A DNA stretch of 64,000 bases from positions 1 through 64,000 of the forward strand of contig CBFFYP010000012.1 of the NCBI GenBank assembly GCA_965646165.1. Direction: 5' to 3'. The position numbers were made by a program, and so were the translations under genes. The notes beneath the pieces are model-generated. The model did not search any database and was not told the origin of the DNA. It worked only from the letters and a program-made list of their open reading frames with translations. The DNA comes from MGBC114844 sp910585855 (lineage in GTDB: Bacteria; Bacillota; Clostridia; Lachnospirales; Lachnospiraceae). The number at the start of each line of letters is the position of its first letter. Positions within the stretch are counted from its first letter, which is position 1. This document shows, one piece after another, positions 27,516 through 37,281 of this stretch.

Positions 27516-30500
27516 CTACCACAATTTCCTTATTCGAAGCCAGTAATAATATCGTTTCCCCCATTGTCCTGCTACTGCTCCATAATGTGATTCTCCCTCT
27601 TCCTCAAACCGTAAAATATAAGTTTTCATATCCTCTTTATGACACTCATGTTCTGCTGCTTCTTTTGTCAATACAAGTTCCATACCATGTGTACTATCTT
27701 TAATGATTGCTTTTTTTTCAATCCACTCTATTTCTTCTGTCTTTTCTAATGAAATCGGTTTACGCCCTTCAATATTCGTATCATAAAACTCATCTTTATA
27801 ATTCTCTCCTTCTCGAATTACTCTGATCCAATATTTCTCCTTATCCTGCTCCATAGCAATCTTTATTAACCGTTCATAAGACCACAATGAACCATTCAAA
27901 CCTGTTTGAGAAGCCAAAAAAACATTATCAATATAATATGACTCTGCTCCAAAACGTTCAAAAAGTTCATCTATGGTAACATACGATTTTCCTCCTAATG
28001 CATAAGCAAAACGCTCAAAATATTTCCAATACCATACACTGATTTCCAATGCACAATACTCTCCTAAATACATCGCTGCTGTAATTTTTTCCTTGTTTTT
28101 GTTATTCTCCCCATTTTCTTTATTCCCCTCATTTTCTTTATTCCCCTCATTTACATTATTCTCTTTATCTTCTTCATCCTCTTTCTCTATAAGATACTCA
28201 TTTTTTTCTCCTTTTTTATTTTCTTCATCTTCATACGCATATCCCTTTTGATAATTCTTCAAGTTCCCTATAATTTTTTCACGCTGTTCTTTTCCATTTT
28301 CTTCTCCCTCCAATTCTCTTATTTTCAATAAAAAATCATATCCATATTTTTCCAACCATATTAAAAACTCCTTCTGAGAAAACCCTGTAACCTGCATTAA
28401 CCCAACTCCCCTTACTGTTCCTGCATAACTTTTATTTTCTTTATAGACTTCCAAAAGTGTACCCCTAGATTCTACAATAGCCGTTGCCCAAAATCCAAAA
28501 ATACTTTCTTTCTTTGTAATTCCAACTTCTAACATCAATAGTTTTAAATCCTCTAGTATATTTTTATTTTTAATATCGTTATCTTCCTCATCTTTATAGT
28601 AAAATTCCTTCTTAAAATTTTCCATATTCCAACCAATCTTATCAAGTTTCTCTGCATCTACATATTTATTTAACCGTTCCCATCCTTCTCTCACTTTTTG
28701 TTCCGAATCTTTTAAATAAATAATTCCATATTTATTTCCATTTTTACACTCTGCAAAATGCTCTCTTATCTCTCCTAAATTCTCTACACCAGAAACAATA
28801 TCCTTTCGATAAAGCCTCCATTTTTCCTGACAGATCATCTCCACATTCTTTTGACACTCTCCTCCTGTCAAGCCACATTTAAAAAATTTCTGTTTTTTAT
28901 TTTTATTGATTAAAAACTCTTCTTTATTCTCTGAACCTGTACACATAAAACAACGATTCTGTTCTTCCAAATCATACAGTCCAACTGGATAAGGCTGTAT
29001 TTTCCTCCGATGAAGCAGCCAGTTTTTTTCTTTTGGAGCAATCACTGCAAGTTCTTTCTTCTCTTCTTCGATTTTCTCCCTTGGCAGTTCATATCCCCCT
29101 GTCACCACATGTTCCTCCAAGGCACGAAACGCATCTGGAAAAGTAGTTTCTTTTTCCTTTCTTCCTTCCATCACCTCTGCCAAAGATACCACCACATCTC
29201 CTCTTCCCACTTTTGGCAGACTTCCCAATGTATATAACATAATAATATCTTTTGGTCCTCTTATCTTAGACAAATCCACTTCTGGAATTGCCCCTAATGC
29301 TGTATACGAGATCTGCCAATGATCGATCTTTTCTCTTCTTTGTTCCCTTCTCTCACTTTGTTTACTCTCTTCTTCCTCTCTTTTCTCCTCTCCAATCAGT
29401 TGTACCCCTGCTGGTGCATAAAAATTAAGATCCCTGCAAATAGCAACATTCGCATCACTTGTCCGACAAACCACTTCTTCCAAAGCCGTTCCGATTATCT
29501 TTTTTCCACAAATCCTTATCTCTTTTTCCGCCTGAAAAGAAATCCCTTTTTCACTCCAGAGCGAAATCCCTGTGCTATCCTCCAAAGAAAGAACCTCGTT
29601 TGCACCACTTCCCTCCAAAAAAAGCTGATTCGGATAGAGCCCTATTCTTTTCTGATCCTTTGTAAAAAACTCCCGTTCCTGTGGAGTTCTCTCCTGTCTG
29701 CTTTGGGAAGAAACTGCTGCCAAAATTACCTGTCCGTCTTTTTCCTCTCTGGTAGGCAGATAAAGAACTGCTCTTGTTCCCACTTCTGGCATACAATAAC
29801 ACAAATTATTAGTTTCTGGTGTCCAATCCCATGGATAATCGGCACATGGTCTGGTATCGATATCCAACTGCAGATAAACGCTTTCTCCCTCACACTTTTG
29901 TATCGTTCCTTCCAGTCTTGCTCCAATCAGTGCCGTTGGATAACACTTCTTTTGATAAAACATCCCCCTTGCTCCCAAACGGTAGTTACAAACCAATTCC
30001 CCCGATTCCAAAACAACACTTCGCTCAAACACATAACAGGTCTTCCCTTGACAGACCACCCAATCTCCTATCTGCCAATTTTTCCGATTACGGACTTCCA
30101 GACAAAATGCCTGACTTTTTTCCAGTTTATCCTGATAGCTGCCATTCCAGTAATAATCCGAAGGAAAACCCATCCCTGTCACTTCGGTTTCCTCTATCTC
30201 CCGCTGGTTTCCAGTACTCATTCCAAAAAAGAACGCTGGTTTTCCAGTCTTAAGATCGGCAGTCAATTTTGCATGAAAATGACTTCCCAACCGTTTCAAA
30301 AACTCCCAGTCCGTTTCTTCATATTGTAAAATCGGTGTCTTAATTGCCCGGTTCTCCTGCACCCAAATCATCGTTCCATTTGGATAGTCCAGCATCACCT
30401 GCCGAACAATCTCCTTATAGGTCATCTCTCTTCTCTGAAAAGAACGCTTTTTCTTTTCCCGATCCAATACAATGGTTTCTCCAACCCCAAAAATCTCCAA

Positions 30501-30773
30501 AGCAAACAGCCGATGTGCCTCTCTGCTTATCAGCTTTTCCATTCTTCCGTGAAAAAAAGGCTCTTTTTCTTCTCCTTTTCGGTAAAATAAAATCTTCGTA
30601 TCTGACCAATCCGTAGAAAGAATCCGCTCCTGATCCTGCTGTGCTGCTTCTGCCCAAATCTGAATCCTTCCATGCTGATTTTGCTGATGAACCATTTTTA
30701 TCTTTTGTATCGATAAAAGCGGCAATTCTGTCTGAATCACAAGTTGTTCTTCTTTTATTTCATATGTTCTCAT
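27516..30773 (-). CDS. VgrG-type spike with C-terminal GH19-like hydrolase (1085 aa)
   Basis: Domains in order: gp27-like hub (1-270, with LQYEETDWEFLKRLGSHFHA), OB-fold (about 280-355, GARLEGTIQKCEGESVYLQL to DGQVILAAV), beta-needle (about 375-470, LFLEGSGANEVLSLED, GISFQAEKEIRICGK), a linker with LGSLPKVGRGDVVVSLAEVM, and a Cys cluster near 605-640 (CFMC, KCGLTGGEC, MIC). The C-terminal ~330 residues match the GH19/lysozyme fold: FWATAIVESRG (catalytic Glu expected in VES), RGVGLMQVTG, then EISVWYWKYF and GLNGSLWSYERL. A long Glu/Asn-rich insert (about 850-895) splits this domain. It would form the spike tip of a contractile injection machine and carry a cell-wall hydrolase into a target. 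Confidence 0.85.
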   Translation of the reverse strand: MRTYEIKEEQLVIQTELPLLSIQKIKMVHQQNQHGRIQIWAEAAQQDQERILSTDWSDTKILFYRKGEEKEPFFHGRMEKLISREAHRLFALEIFGVGETIVLDREKKKRSFQRREMTYKEIVRQVMLDYPNGTMIWVQENRAIKTPILQYEETDWEFLKRLGSHFHAKLTADLKTGKPAFFFGMSTGNQREIEETEVTGMGFPSDYYWNGSYQDKLEKSQAFCLEVRNRKNWQIGDWVVCQGKTCYVFERSVVLESGELVCNYRLGARGMFYQKKCYPTALIGARLEGTIQKCEGESVYLQLDIDTRPCADYPWDWTPETNNLCYCMPEVGTRAVLYLPTREEKDGQVILAAVSSQSRQERTPQEREFFTKDQKRIGLYPNQLFLEGSGANEVLSLEDSTGISLWSEKGISFQAEKEIRICGKKIIGTALEEVVCRTSDANVAICRDLNFYAPAGVQLIGEEKREEEESKQSERREQRREKIDHWQISYTALGAIPEVDLSKIRGPKDIIMLYTLGSLPKVGRGDVVVSLAEVMEGRKEKETTFPDAFRALEEHVVTGGYELPREKIEEEKKELAVIAPKEKNWLLHRRKIQPYPVGLYDLEEQNRCFMCTGSENKEEFLINKNKKQKFFKCGLTGGECQKNVEMICQEKWRLYRKDIVSGVENLGEIREHFAECKNGNKYGIIYLKDSEQKVREGWERLNKYVDAEKLDKIGWNMENFKKEFYYKDEEDNDIKNKNILEDLKLLMLEVGITKKESIFGFWATAIVESRGTLLEVYKENKSYAGTVRGVGLMQVTGFSQKEFLIWLEKYGYDFLLKIRELEGEENGKEQREKIIGNLKNYQKGYAYEDEENKKGEKNEYLIEKEDEEDKENNVNEGNKENEGNKENGENNKNKEKITAAMYLGEYCALEISVWYWKYFERFAYALGGKSYVTIDELFERFGAESYYIDNVFLASQTGLNGSLWSYERLIKIAMEQDKEKYWIRVIREGENYKDEFYDTNIEGRKPISLEKTEEIEWIEKKAIIKDSTHGMELVLTKEAAEHECHKEDMKTYILRFEEEGESHYGAVAGQWGKRYYYWLRIRKLW

Positions 30774-30803
30774 CCTAAATTCTCCTGTCCTTTTTCTATT
30801 CTT

Positions 30804-31343
30804 TTATTTCTTCACTTTTCCAACCCAATACAGTTCCTCCATAAATCCCCCATAATAAACCTCGATCCCCTCTTTTTCCTCTCCCAACAGCGAAAATAAA
30901 ACCCCTCCAAATTCCTGATATAATTGTTCCATATACCATCTTCGGATTTCTTCCTTTTCCGCTGACAAAACCCGGATAAACTTTTTTTCAATTTCCCTGT
31001 TAATTCTCTGAAAATCTTCATCAGCCGATTGAAAAAACAAATGAAAATCGATCCAAATGCAAGCTGGATTTTCTTCTAAAAACGGTTCTTCTCTATAAAA
31101 TGCAAGCAAAAATTTATGACTTTTCGTTAAATAACTGCTTCTAAAAAAAGCACAAACAATCGCTCCTTCTTCTCTGCCTTCTGCCAATCGAAACAGTTCT
31201 TCTTGCAGTTTACAATCTCCATTTTCTATCTCTTCTTTCAGCAAAACCTCTATCTTTTCCAGCCGATTTTTTAACAATATCTCTATTTTTTCTTCCAAAA
31301 ATACTTTAATTTCTTCTATCCGCTCTAATACACAATTCTCCAT
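30804..31343 (-). CDS. Hypothetical helical protein (179 aa) in the spike operon
   Basis: The N-terminal ~60 residues form a charged amphipathic helix or coiled coil (IEEIKVFLEEKIEILLKNRL, EKIEVLLKEEIE). The rest mixes helices and strands (AIVCAFFRSSYLTKSHKFLL, IWIDFHLFFQSADEDF, GIEVYYGGFMEELYWVG). There is no signal peptide. It lies 30 bp upstream of the VgrG-GH19 gene and 15 bp downstream of the 257-aa gene, so it is part of the same operon. It could be a spike chaperone or a baseplate-associated protein; I have no family match. Confidence 0.6.
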   Translation of the reverse strand: MENCVLERIEEIKVFLEEKIEILLKNRLEKIEVLLKEEIENGDCKLQEELFRLAEGREEGAIVCAFFRSSYLTKSHKFLLAFYREEPFLEENPACIWIDFHLFFQSADEDFQRINREIEKKFIRVLSAEKEEIRRWYMEQLYQEFGGVLFSLLGEEKEGIEVYYGGFMEELYWVGKVKK

Positions 31344-31358
31344 ATCATTCTCTTTCTT

Positions 31359-32132
31359 TTAATCTATAAAAATCCTCTTTCTGTCTGATCGCTGTATTAT
31401 ATCCTTTTCTCTTCCATCTTCTGTTCTTCCTGCGATCTCACATAACTTTTCAAAAATTCTCTGATTAGAAATATCCCAATCCAATCGGCAGGAACATCTC
31501 CGTTCCATATAATCAATCAGCATTTTCCTTGGCAGTGCCTCCGTCTGACTAAAACAAAAATAAGCAAAACAAAGATCTTCCTGTCTGCAATGCTTTGATT
31601 TTAAAATCTCTTCTGCAAATCTTCTGGTAATCACCGGTGCAATCGAACTTCCTCCTATCCCTCCCCATGAAGCAAAAATAAAATTTAAAACATCATACTC
31701 CGTTCCCATATCTCCCAGATTTTTATACCGTTCCCTTAATTCTGCTCCCGCCTGCAGCTTATAACGGCAAAGTTCAAACTCATTTTCTTTCAACAAAGCA
31801 GTATCCTCTAAAACCAATTTCATTTGATATTGAATCCAATCCTCCGTTTGTTTTTTCTGAAAACAAATCTTTAAACTCTGCTCCTTTTGTGACGGTGCAT
31901 ACTCTATCCTTTCTTCTTCCATTCGAAAACAAATAAAATCTTTATACTTTATTATTCCAGTACCAACTACTATGTATTTTCCTTCTATCCGAATCTCACA
32001 TCCCTGCAAAATCCCCTCTCCATATGCCTGATAAGCTAATTGATGAGAAAGCATACTATAGTCCCGAACAGACCAAAGCATCTCTTTTTTCAAAACCCGG
32101 TTTTGCTGAAATAACGGATAATATACTTCCAT
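31359..32132 (-). CDS. Conserved hypothetical spike-operon protein (257 aa)
   Basis: The N-terminal half reads like a tail or baseplate protein: YYPLFQQNRVLKKEMLWSVR, AYGEGILQGCEIRIEGKYIV, then VGTGIIKYKDFICFRM. In phage and CIS baseplates the phrase G-IL-G-x-x-I-x-x-x-x-I-x-V-x-x-G-x-x-x-x-x-G is frequent in shell-type domains. The C-terminal half is helical, with a Cys-rich stretch (KHCRQEDLCFAYFCFSQT, ERRCSCRLDW). It sits between two VgrG genes with an RBS GGAGGGG before ATG 32132. Structural role inferred from position only. Confidence 0.5.
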   Translation of the reverse strand: MEVYYPLFQQNRVLKKEMLWSVRDYSMLSHQLAYQAYGEGILQGCEIRIEGKYIVVGTGIIKYKDFICFRMEEERIEYAPSQKEQSLKICFQKKQTEDWIQYQMKLVLEDTALLKENEFELCRYKLQAGAELRERYKNLGDMGTEYDVLNFIFASWGGIGGSSIAPVITRRFAEEILKSKHCRQEDLCFAYFCFSQTEALPRKMLIDYMERRCSCRLDWDISNQRIFEKLCEIAGRTEDGREKDIIQRSDRKRIFID

Positions 32133-32160
32133 TCTATCCCCTCCTATTTATTATAATTTT

Positions 32161-32205
32161 TTCCAGTTGTACGGCTGCGATTCACCAGCAACCGCACAAC
32201 TGGAA
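32161..32205 (-). promoter_or_regulatory. Intercistronic RNA hairpin between hub and 257-aa gene
   Basis: Fourteen-base arms at 32161..32174 and 32192..32205 are complementary with a single imperfection. On the plus strand it is an A-C mismatch; on the minus-strand transcript it is a G-U pair, so the stem is fully paired in the mRNA of this operon. No U-run follows, so it is not a standard terminator. A processing or mRNA-stability element setting the ratio of hub to downstream products is more likely. Confidence 0.65.
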
Positions 32206-32227
32206 TCTTTTCATTCGGCTTTCAGCG

Positions 32228-33622
32228 TCAATTCATATAAATTTTCCCACCACGAATCGAAATATCCTCTTTCATCCGAATCTTTGCTGCTCCCTGCTGC
32301 ATCTGCAAAGTATCCTGTGCAGATAAAGAAATCCCTGCCTTTTTACTAACCATCCGAACTGTACCGCCTGCCTGTATTAAAATATCCTTATTACTTCCTA
32401 CCCGAATCCCTTTTTGATCCGATAATTCCACAAACAGCCCTTTATTATTTCTTAAAATAATCGCATCTGGTGTAAATAAAATCTCTTTTTTCTGTTTATT
32501 CTTCCATGACTTTTCATCTGGATTTTTTCGTTCTTTATTATCCCCCATATGAATACTGCTTGCTGTATAAGCATGTTCCTCTTTCTGATCCGGAAAAACC
32601 AATCGAACCTGATCTCCGACTTCCGGCATACAGTACCAGCCTGTCCCATCCGGCGTAGAATAAACCGTTGCATAATCAAACCAGCAATTCCTTGCCAATT
32701 CTTTATTTTCATCCTCCTCTATCTGCACCTGAATCATCGTACTTTTTACGGCAGTTACATTTGCTTTAAGGGAAACTCCCGATAATTTAGAATGAAAAAT
32801 CGGTGCAGAAATCCCCTCTTTTTTCCGAATCAAATGATATTCCTGATATAATTCCTGTCCCAAAAGCCAGCTTTTTATCTGACCAATTACAAAATAATTT
32901 CCTTGAAACCGAACGGTTTCTCCCAACCCATAAAGTTCTCTGCTTTGGACAAAATAACTGACAAAATCAGAAAGATGCAGTCCCTTTTCACCGGATTTTA
33001 CTTTTTTCTGATAGAGTTCATAATCCTGTTTCTGGCAAAAACTATCCGTTATAATTTCTTCTATTACAGGTTTTATCTTATAACCAAAATAAAGTTTTTT
33101 TCCGGGTGTGATATCTTCTGGAATTATTACTATTCCTGCATAAGAAGCAACTCTTTTTAAAAATTCCCAATCCGTTTCCTGATATTGCAGCAGCATATGT
33201 CCAATCGTTTCCATCTTTTTCTTTAATAAAATAAACTGCCCTCCTATTGGCATCATACAAGCAGAAATCACATCAGCATATCGAAATTTTGAATCCTGAA
33301 AAGAACGAGTATGGCACTCAAAATCCAATAAATAACTCCCTGTCTTTAATTCGATTGTTAAAACAGAAGACTGATCCTCCTGCTGCATCCAAAATCCGGT
33401 CAAAACTCCATCAAAAAAATGCTGCTCCTCCCCTTTTTCAGAGATTGCTTTTACACAAACCCAAGTTTCCTTTAAAGCAATGTTTTGATATTCCTGTACC
33501 TTATCCTGTGCAACTAAACCTGTAATACGAAGTGTTCCATGCTGGTTTAATTCTCTTATACAAGAAACTTCCCTATAATTAATAAATTCAAATGGTTCTA
33601 CTGCTAATCTTACTGCACGCAT
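32228..33622 (-). CDS. VgrG/GpD-type spike hub without effector extension (464 aa)
   Basis: This compact spike protein has a gp27-like hub domain (1-255, with LLQYQETDWEFLKRVASYAG, the family signature shared with both long VgrGs), an OB-fold (about 270-350, KANVTAVKSTMIQVQIEED to GWYCMPEVGDQVRLVFPDQ), and a beta-needle (about 375-464) that ends abruptly at IRMKEDISIRGGKIYMN. It needs no tip domain, so it may be the structural hub used when no cargo VgrG is loaded, or one subunit of a heterotrimeric spike. It lies between the adaptor-like gene (21 bp upstream) and the 257-aa gene. Confidence 0.88.
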   Translation of the reverse strand: MRAVRLAVEPFEFINYREVSCIRELNQHGTLRITGLVAQDKVQEYQNIALKETWVCVKAISEKGEEQHFFDGVLTGFWMQQEDQSSVLTIELKTGSYLLDFECHTRSFQDSKFRYADVISACMMPIGGQFILLKKKMETIGHMLLQYQETDWEFLKRVASYAGIVIIPEDITPGKKLYFGYKIKPVIEEIITDSFCQKQDYELYQKKVKSGEKGLHLSDFVSYFVQSRELYGLGETVRFQGNYFVIGQIKSWLLGQELYQEYHLIRKKEGISAPIFHSKLSGVSLKANVTAVKSTMIQVQIEEDENKELARNCWFDYATVYSTPDGTGWYCMPEVGDQVRLVFPDQKEEHAYTASSIHMGDNKERKNPDEKSWKNKQKKEILFTPDAIILRNNKGLFVELSDQKGIRVGSNKDILIQAGGTVRMVSKKAGISLSAQDTLQMQQGAAKIRMKEDISIRGGKIYMN

Positions 33623-33643
33623 ACTTTTTTCCTCCTGTTGTTT

Positions 33644-34225
33644 TTATATTTTATCTGTATCTTCCTCTTTCTCCAATATCTGTATCGTTTCTAACATCAA
33701 TAAAACAATCCGTTTCCACTTTATATGTTCTGAATAAACACAGTGAAAATTTCCCTGTATCAGCCATTCTCCAACCGTTATCAATGCCATCATCTGAAAT
33801 AAATCGCTGTCCATTATATAACTGCGAAAAGTAAAATAACCGCCTGAAACCTGCTTTAACAATACACATGCATTTTGCTTTCCATCCTGATTTGCCCGAT
33901 AGACTGTTTCCTGCATCTGCTGTAAAAGTTCCATTCGATCTTCCTGCTGTATCTGCTTTGAAAATACAGTAAATCCCATATTGACATCTAAATCAGATGT
34001 TGTAAAAATCTGCTGCGGGCGAAATTCTGACGGATATTTTATCCTTGCATATTCCTTTGGCATCTGCTTCATCGTATCAGGAATCAGCATAGTAAATGTA
34101 TTTAAAACAACTTTTCTCTCAAAATTCAAAATTCTCCCGTCCAAATAAATCCCATCTTCCAACGTCTGATACTTTTCTTTTTTCTGTTCTTCTCTCTTTT
34201 TTAAAATTTCAATATCCCTCTCCAT
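33644..34225 (-). CDS. DcrB/Eag (DUF1795)-like spike adaptor candidate (193 aa)
   Basis: After a charged helical N-terminus (residues 1-25) the protein reads VVLNTFTMLIPDTMKQMPKE, ARIKYPSEFRPQQIFTTSDL, NMGFTVF, then QMQETVY and GGYFTFRSYIMDSDLFQMMA. A strand with hydrophobic-P-D followed by a K-YPS-x-x-P-x-x-I-x-T-s-D-x-x-V-x-x-x-F strand is typical of the PsbP/DcrB fold, which includes the Eag adaptors that load T6SS effectors on VgrG. It lies 21 bp upstream of the VgrG hub, which fits a loading role. The fold assignment is by eye. Confidence 0.55.
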   Translation of the reverse strand: MERDIEILKKREEQKKEKYQTLEDGIYLDGRILNFERKVVLNTFTMLIPDTMKQMPKEYARIKYPSEFRPQQIFTTSDLDVNMGFTVFSKQIQQEDRMELLQQMQETVYRANQDGKQNACVLLKQVSGGYFTFRSYIMDSDLFQMMALITVGEWLIQGNFHCVYSEHIKWKRIVLLMLETIQILEKEEDTDKI

Positions 34226-34958
34226 CTTTCTCTCCTGTTCTTACCATTTTCCAAAGACCGCAAAACTCCACATAAATACTTTCTGTATCATCTGGATCCA
34301 CATAAATATTACTTCCAAAATAATCTTCCTGATAATCAGAATCTTTCCATTCCTCCTGTGAAGTCTGAAACCCATACTTTATATGTATAAAATTCTCAAC
34401 TTTTGCACCCGGCACTCTTGCATGATAGATTTTACTTTTTTCCCTTAAATTCCCTAAAACAATCCAACTTTCTTTCATTTTTTCCATTGTATAAACTGGC
34501 TATTTCCCCCAAGAAAGACCTCCGCATATCCCAAAAATCCACATATCTTTAGGGTTCGTAAAAGATGCTTGACCATCCTTTAAAGGATGTCTTACAAATT
34601 CCTTCTGGTATTCTAAAATAACCATCCTTTTTAACTCTCTTTCTCCAATTTCAGTCAATCCATACTCTTCATCATAACCAGATGCCACTTTTTCTAAAAA
34701 TCTCCACTGTCCATAGAGGTGATCTTCCAAAAATTCTTTCTTCTTCTCCTCCATAAAAACCAAATATCGTTCTCCTTCTTTTATTTTTTGTCTATTTACA
34801 TTTTGAGGGAAAAAACCTTTTTCCACTTGTCCTTTTCCTTCTACTATTCCTAGACAAAATCCACAATAAAATAAACTAATACTCATTCCTAAAAGCAATA
34901 TAAAAATCCTTTTCTTTCTCAATTTTCTGAATCCTCCACTATCCTTGTTAATTTCCAA
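34209..34958 (-). pseudogene. Array member 7 (G-x-W / GLWKM family), stopped by TAG
   Basis: The N-terminal part (34500..34958) has a membrane helix (ILLLGMSISLFYCGFCLG), FLEDHLYGQWRFLEKV and GGLSWGK, followed by TAG in place of the Leu codon that its neighbour has (SWGKLPTYT). The same frame continues as PVYTMEKMKESWIV to IYVDPDDTESIYVEFCGLWK, so a single nonsense change divides the gene. The downstream piece starting at 34487 has no own signal anchor and would be cytoplasmic. Confidence 0.75.
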
Positions 34959-35569
34959 AAACCTCCAAATTTTACATAGATATTTTCTGTATCATCTGGA
35001 TCAATATAAATATCATTCCCAAAATTTTTTTCCTCAAAAGGAAAGTCCTCTCGATCCAGAATTAAGTAGTTTGAACCCCCTTGCAGAGATGGAAACGAAT
35101 AAGTTACATGGATCAAATTCCTTTTTACTTTTTCCACGGTATAAGTTGGTAACTTTCCCCACGAAATTCCTCCCTCCAATGCAAAAATCCACATATCTCT
35201 TGGATCAGAAAAAGAATTTTGCCCTTTTTTCAATGGATGTTTTACCCATTCCTTTTGATATTCTAAAATTACCATTTCTTTTAATTCTTCCTGTCCATTT
35301 TTACTTAATGTATAGTCGGATAAAATATCCCTTCTTACCACTTCTAAAAATCTCCATTTTCCATAAAGATGTTCTTCCAGAAACTTTTCTTTTTTCTCTT
35401 CCATAAGATCCAAATATCGTTTTCCTTCCCTTACTTTCTGCCAATTTACACTTTGAGGAAAAAATCCTTTTTCTAATTGTCCTTTTCCCTCTATCATTCC
35501 TACACAAAAACCACAATAAAATAAACTAATACTCATTCCTAAAAGCAATACAAAAATTCGTTTCTTCAT
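34919..35569 (-). CDS. Membrane-anchored array member 6 (216 aa), immunity candidate
   Basis: A signal-anchor (IFVLLLGMSISLFYCGFCVG, residues ~4-23) is followed by an exported domain with FLEEHLYGKWRFLEVV, ALEGGISWGKLPTYTVEKV, a YSFPSLQGGSNY loop and the family ending NDIYIDPDDTENIYVKFGGF WK. A Cys in the hydrophobic stretch could be lipidated, but the context is not a clean lipobox. The start overlaps the stop of the upstream member by 4 bp (ATGA), so the array is translated as one mRNA. Confidence 0.65.
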   Translation of the reverse strand: MKKRIFVLLLGMSISLFYCGFCVGMIEGKGQLEKGFFPQSVNWQKVREGKRYLDLMEEKKEKFLEEHLYGKWRFLEVVRRDILSDYTLSKNGQEELKEMVILEYQKEWVKHPLKKGQNSFSDPRDMWIFALEGGISWGKLPTYTVEKVKRNLIHVTYSFPSLQGGSNYLILDREDFPFEEKNFGNDIYIDPDDTENIYVKFGGFWKLTRIVEDSEN

Positions 35570-36393
35570 CTTTCATTCCCCCAAGAAATAGACCATTTTT
35601 TCATTTTCCATAACCCGCAAAAATCAATATACATCGTTTCTTCATTATTTGGATCAATATAAATATCATTTGCAATTATATGCCGAACCAATCGGCTTTC
35701 TTCTAGTGCATCTACAGGATAATACGTTACATGAATCCAATCTTTCATCCACTCCACTTCTACTTCTTCATAACCATCTGGATAAAAAACATGATCCAGT
35801 TGAATCTGACCTGTTTCCATTTTTTCTATACTATAATTTACATCATAACCTAATTGAAATTTCTCATTTGGAAGCGAAATTCCTCCATATATTGCAAATA
35901 AATAGGGATCTTTTGTATTACAAAATTTATTTCCGTTAAGTGAAACAGCACTAATTTCAACACTGTTTTCTTTAAATTCTATACTCATATAAAATTTTAT
36001 CATTTCCTTTCCTATATAACTAAAATTTGATTCTGCCCCATTTTCCTTTGTTTCACTTAATTCCATGATACAATCTGAAAAACACCAAGTACCATACAGA
36101 TATTCCTTTAAAAATTCTTTTTCCTCTTCACTTAGTTCCGAAAATTTTTCCTCTTTTCCTCTTTCATAAGCCAAATCCCACCTTTTTTCCAATTTCCTCC
36201 CTTCGTCTATTTCCTTTTCTACTTTTCCGCTTTTTTACTTTCCTCTACCAAAACCATATGTTCTCTTTCCCAAATATTTCCCTGCCATACTCCACTTAAA
36301 AAAAATAAACTTTCTATCAAAACATAACATAGTATCATTTTCTTTCTCAATTTTCTGACTCCTCCACTGTTCTTACTAATTTCCAAAAATCAC
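35566..36393 (-). pseudogene. Array member 5, N-terminus out of frame (8-base insertion)
   Basis: From 36192 to 35566 it is nearly identical to 37796..38608 (YLYGTW, GGISLPNEKFQLGYDVNYS, NDIYIDPNNEETMYIDFCGL). Upstream, the membrane anchor is present in another frame up to about 36393 (EISKNSGGVRKLRKK equivalent). Compared with the intact copy there are eight extra bases near 36225, which break the frame before the anchor joins the domain. Only a TTG at 36192 opens the downstream part. Confidence 0.65.
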
Positions 36394-36447
36394 AAATTTT
36401 TCCACCCTTTTTTCACATAAATTTTTCCCTGTTTTCTTTTTTATTTC

Positions 36448-37281
36448 TTATTGAAATCTTACCATCTTCCAAAGACCACAAAAATCCACATAAATAACAT
36501 CTGTATTCTCTGGATCAATATAAATATCATTAGCTGGATAATAGCCAGTCATTCTTCCTGCTCCTTCTGCATCCATCATAGAATAGGAAACATGATAAAA
36601 CCCTTTCATCCAATCTAATTCCACTTCATCATATCCCGTTTCACTGTAAACATTATCTAAAAATATTGTTCCTGTATCCATCTGTTCAATTTGATAAACA
36701 GGAAATTTGATCTCTACCAATCCTCCATAAATACTATATAAATAAATATCTGTTTGATTGGAAAAAAACCTTCTTGGTGCTGGTGTCCTACACCATACAT
36801 GTTCTTTAGTATACCATATATCTACCATATCTAATTTCATCTCTCTTATCCCTTCTTCACTAAAGTTTACTTCCCATTCTCTGTGATTTGAATTTTTTTT
36901 CAGTGCAACAATTCTTTCCGAAAACTCCCATGCACCCATTATAATTCCCCAAAGATGTTCTTCCAAAAAAACAGTTTCTTCTATTGTTAAATAATAATCC
37001 TCTTCTTTTTTTACATTTTTTTCTTCTCTTTCCCACCCTCGAATCAAATAATCCACTTCTAGTAAATTCTTTTCTGGTATATGTATAAAATCTTCTAAAA
37101 ACTCCTCTTCTTTTTCTGCTTTCTGCTTTTCTTTACTACCTTCTATCAAAATCATGTACTCCCTTTTCCAAATGCTTTCCAACCATATTCCACTTAAAAA
37201 TAAACTTCCTATCAAAACATAATATAATATCACTTTTTTTCTCAATTTCCTGACTCCTCCACTATCCTTGTTAATTTCCAA
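36448..37281 (-). CDS. Membrane-anchored array member 4 (277 aa), immunity candidate
   Basis: N-terminal charged MEINKDSGGVRKLRKK, anchor (VILYYVLIGSLFLSGIW), Glu-rich linker, then the exported domain: EEHLWGIIMGAWEFSERIVA, CRTPAPRRFFSNQTDIYLYS, YGGLVEIKFPVYQIEQMDTG, DEVELDWMKGFYHVSYS and the closing NDIYIDPENTDVIYVDFCGL WKM. Its closest relative is 38673..39503. Members alternate between two sub-types along the array (LWG-MGAW type and LYG-TW/KW type), showing that a multi-gene unit was duplicated. Confidence 0.66.
   Translation of the reverse strand: MEINKDSGGVRKLRKKVILYYVLIGSLFLSGIWLESIWKREYMILIEGSKEKQKAEKEEEFLEDFIHIPEKNLLEVDYLIRGWEREEKNVKKEEDYYLTIEETVFLEEHLWGIIMGAWEFSERIVALKKNSNHREWEVNFSEEGIREMKLDMVDIWYTKEHVWCRTPAPRRFFSNQTDIYLYSIYGGLVEIKFPVYQIEQMDTGTIFLDNVYSETGYDEVELDWMKGFYHVSYSMMDAEGAGRMTGYYPANDIYIDPENTDVIYVDFCGLWKMVRFQ

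Noticed and set aside
29319..30329. Long plus-strand open frame (336 codons)
   Set aside because: It lies entirely opposite the VgrG-GH19 gene, is rich in Pro/Ser/Phe/His as expected of an antisense shadow, and has no ribosome site or family signal.
33644..33869. Alternative minus-strand frame inside the adaptor-like gene
   Set aside because: It overlaps a better supported gene completely and shows no domain.
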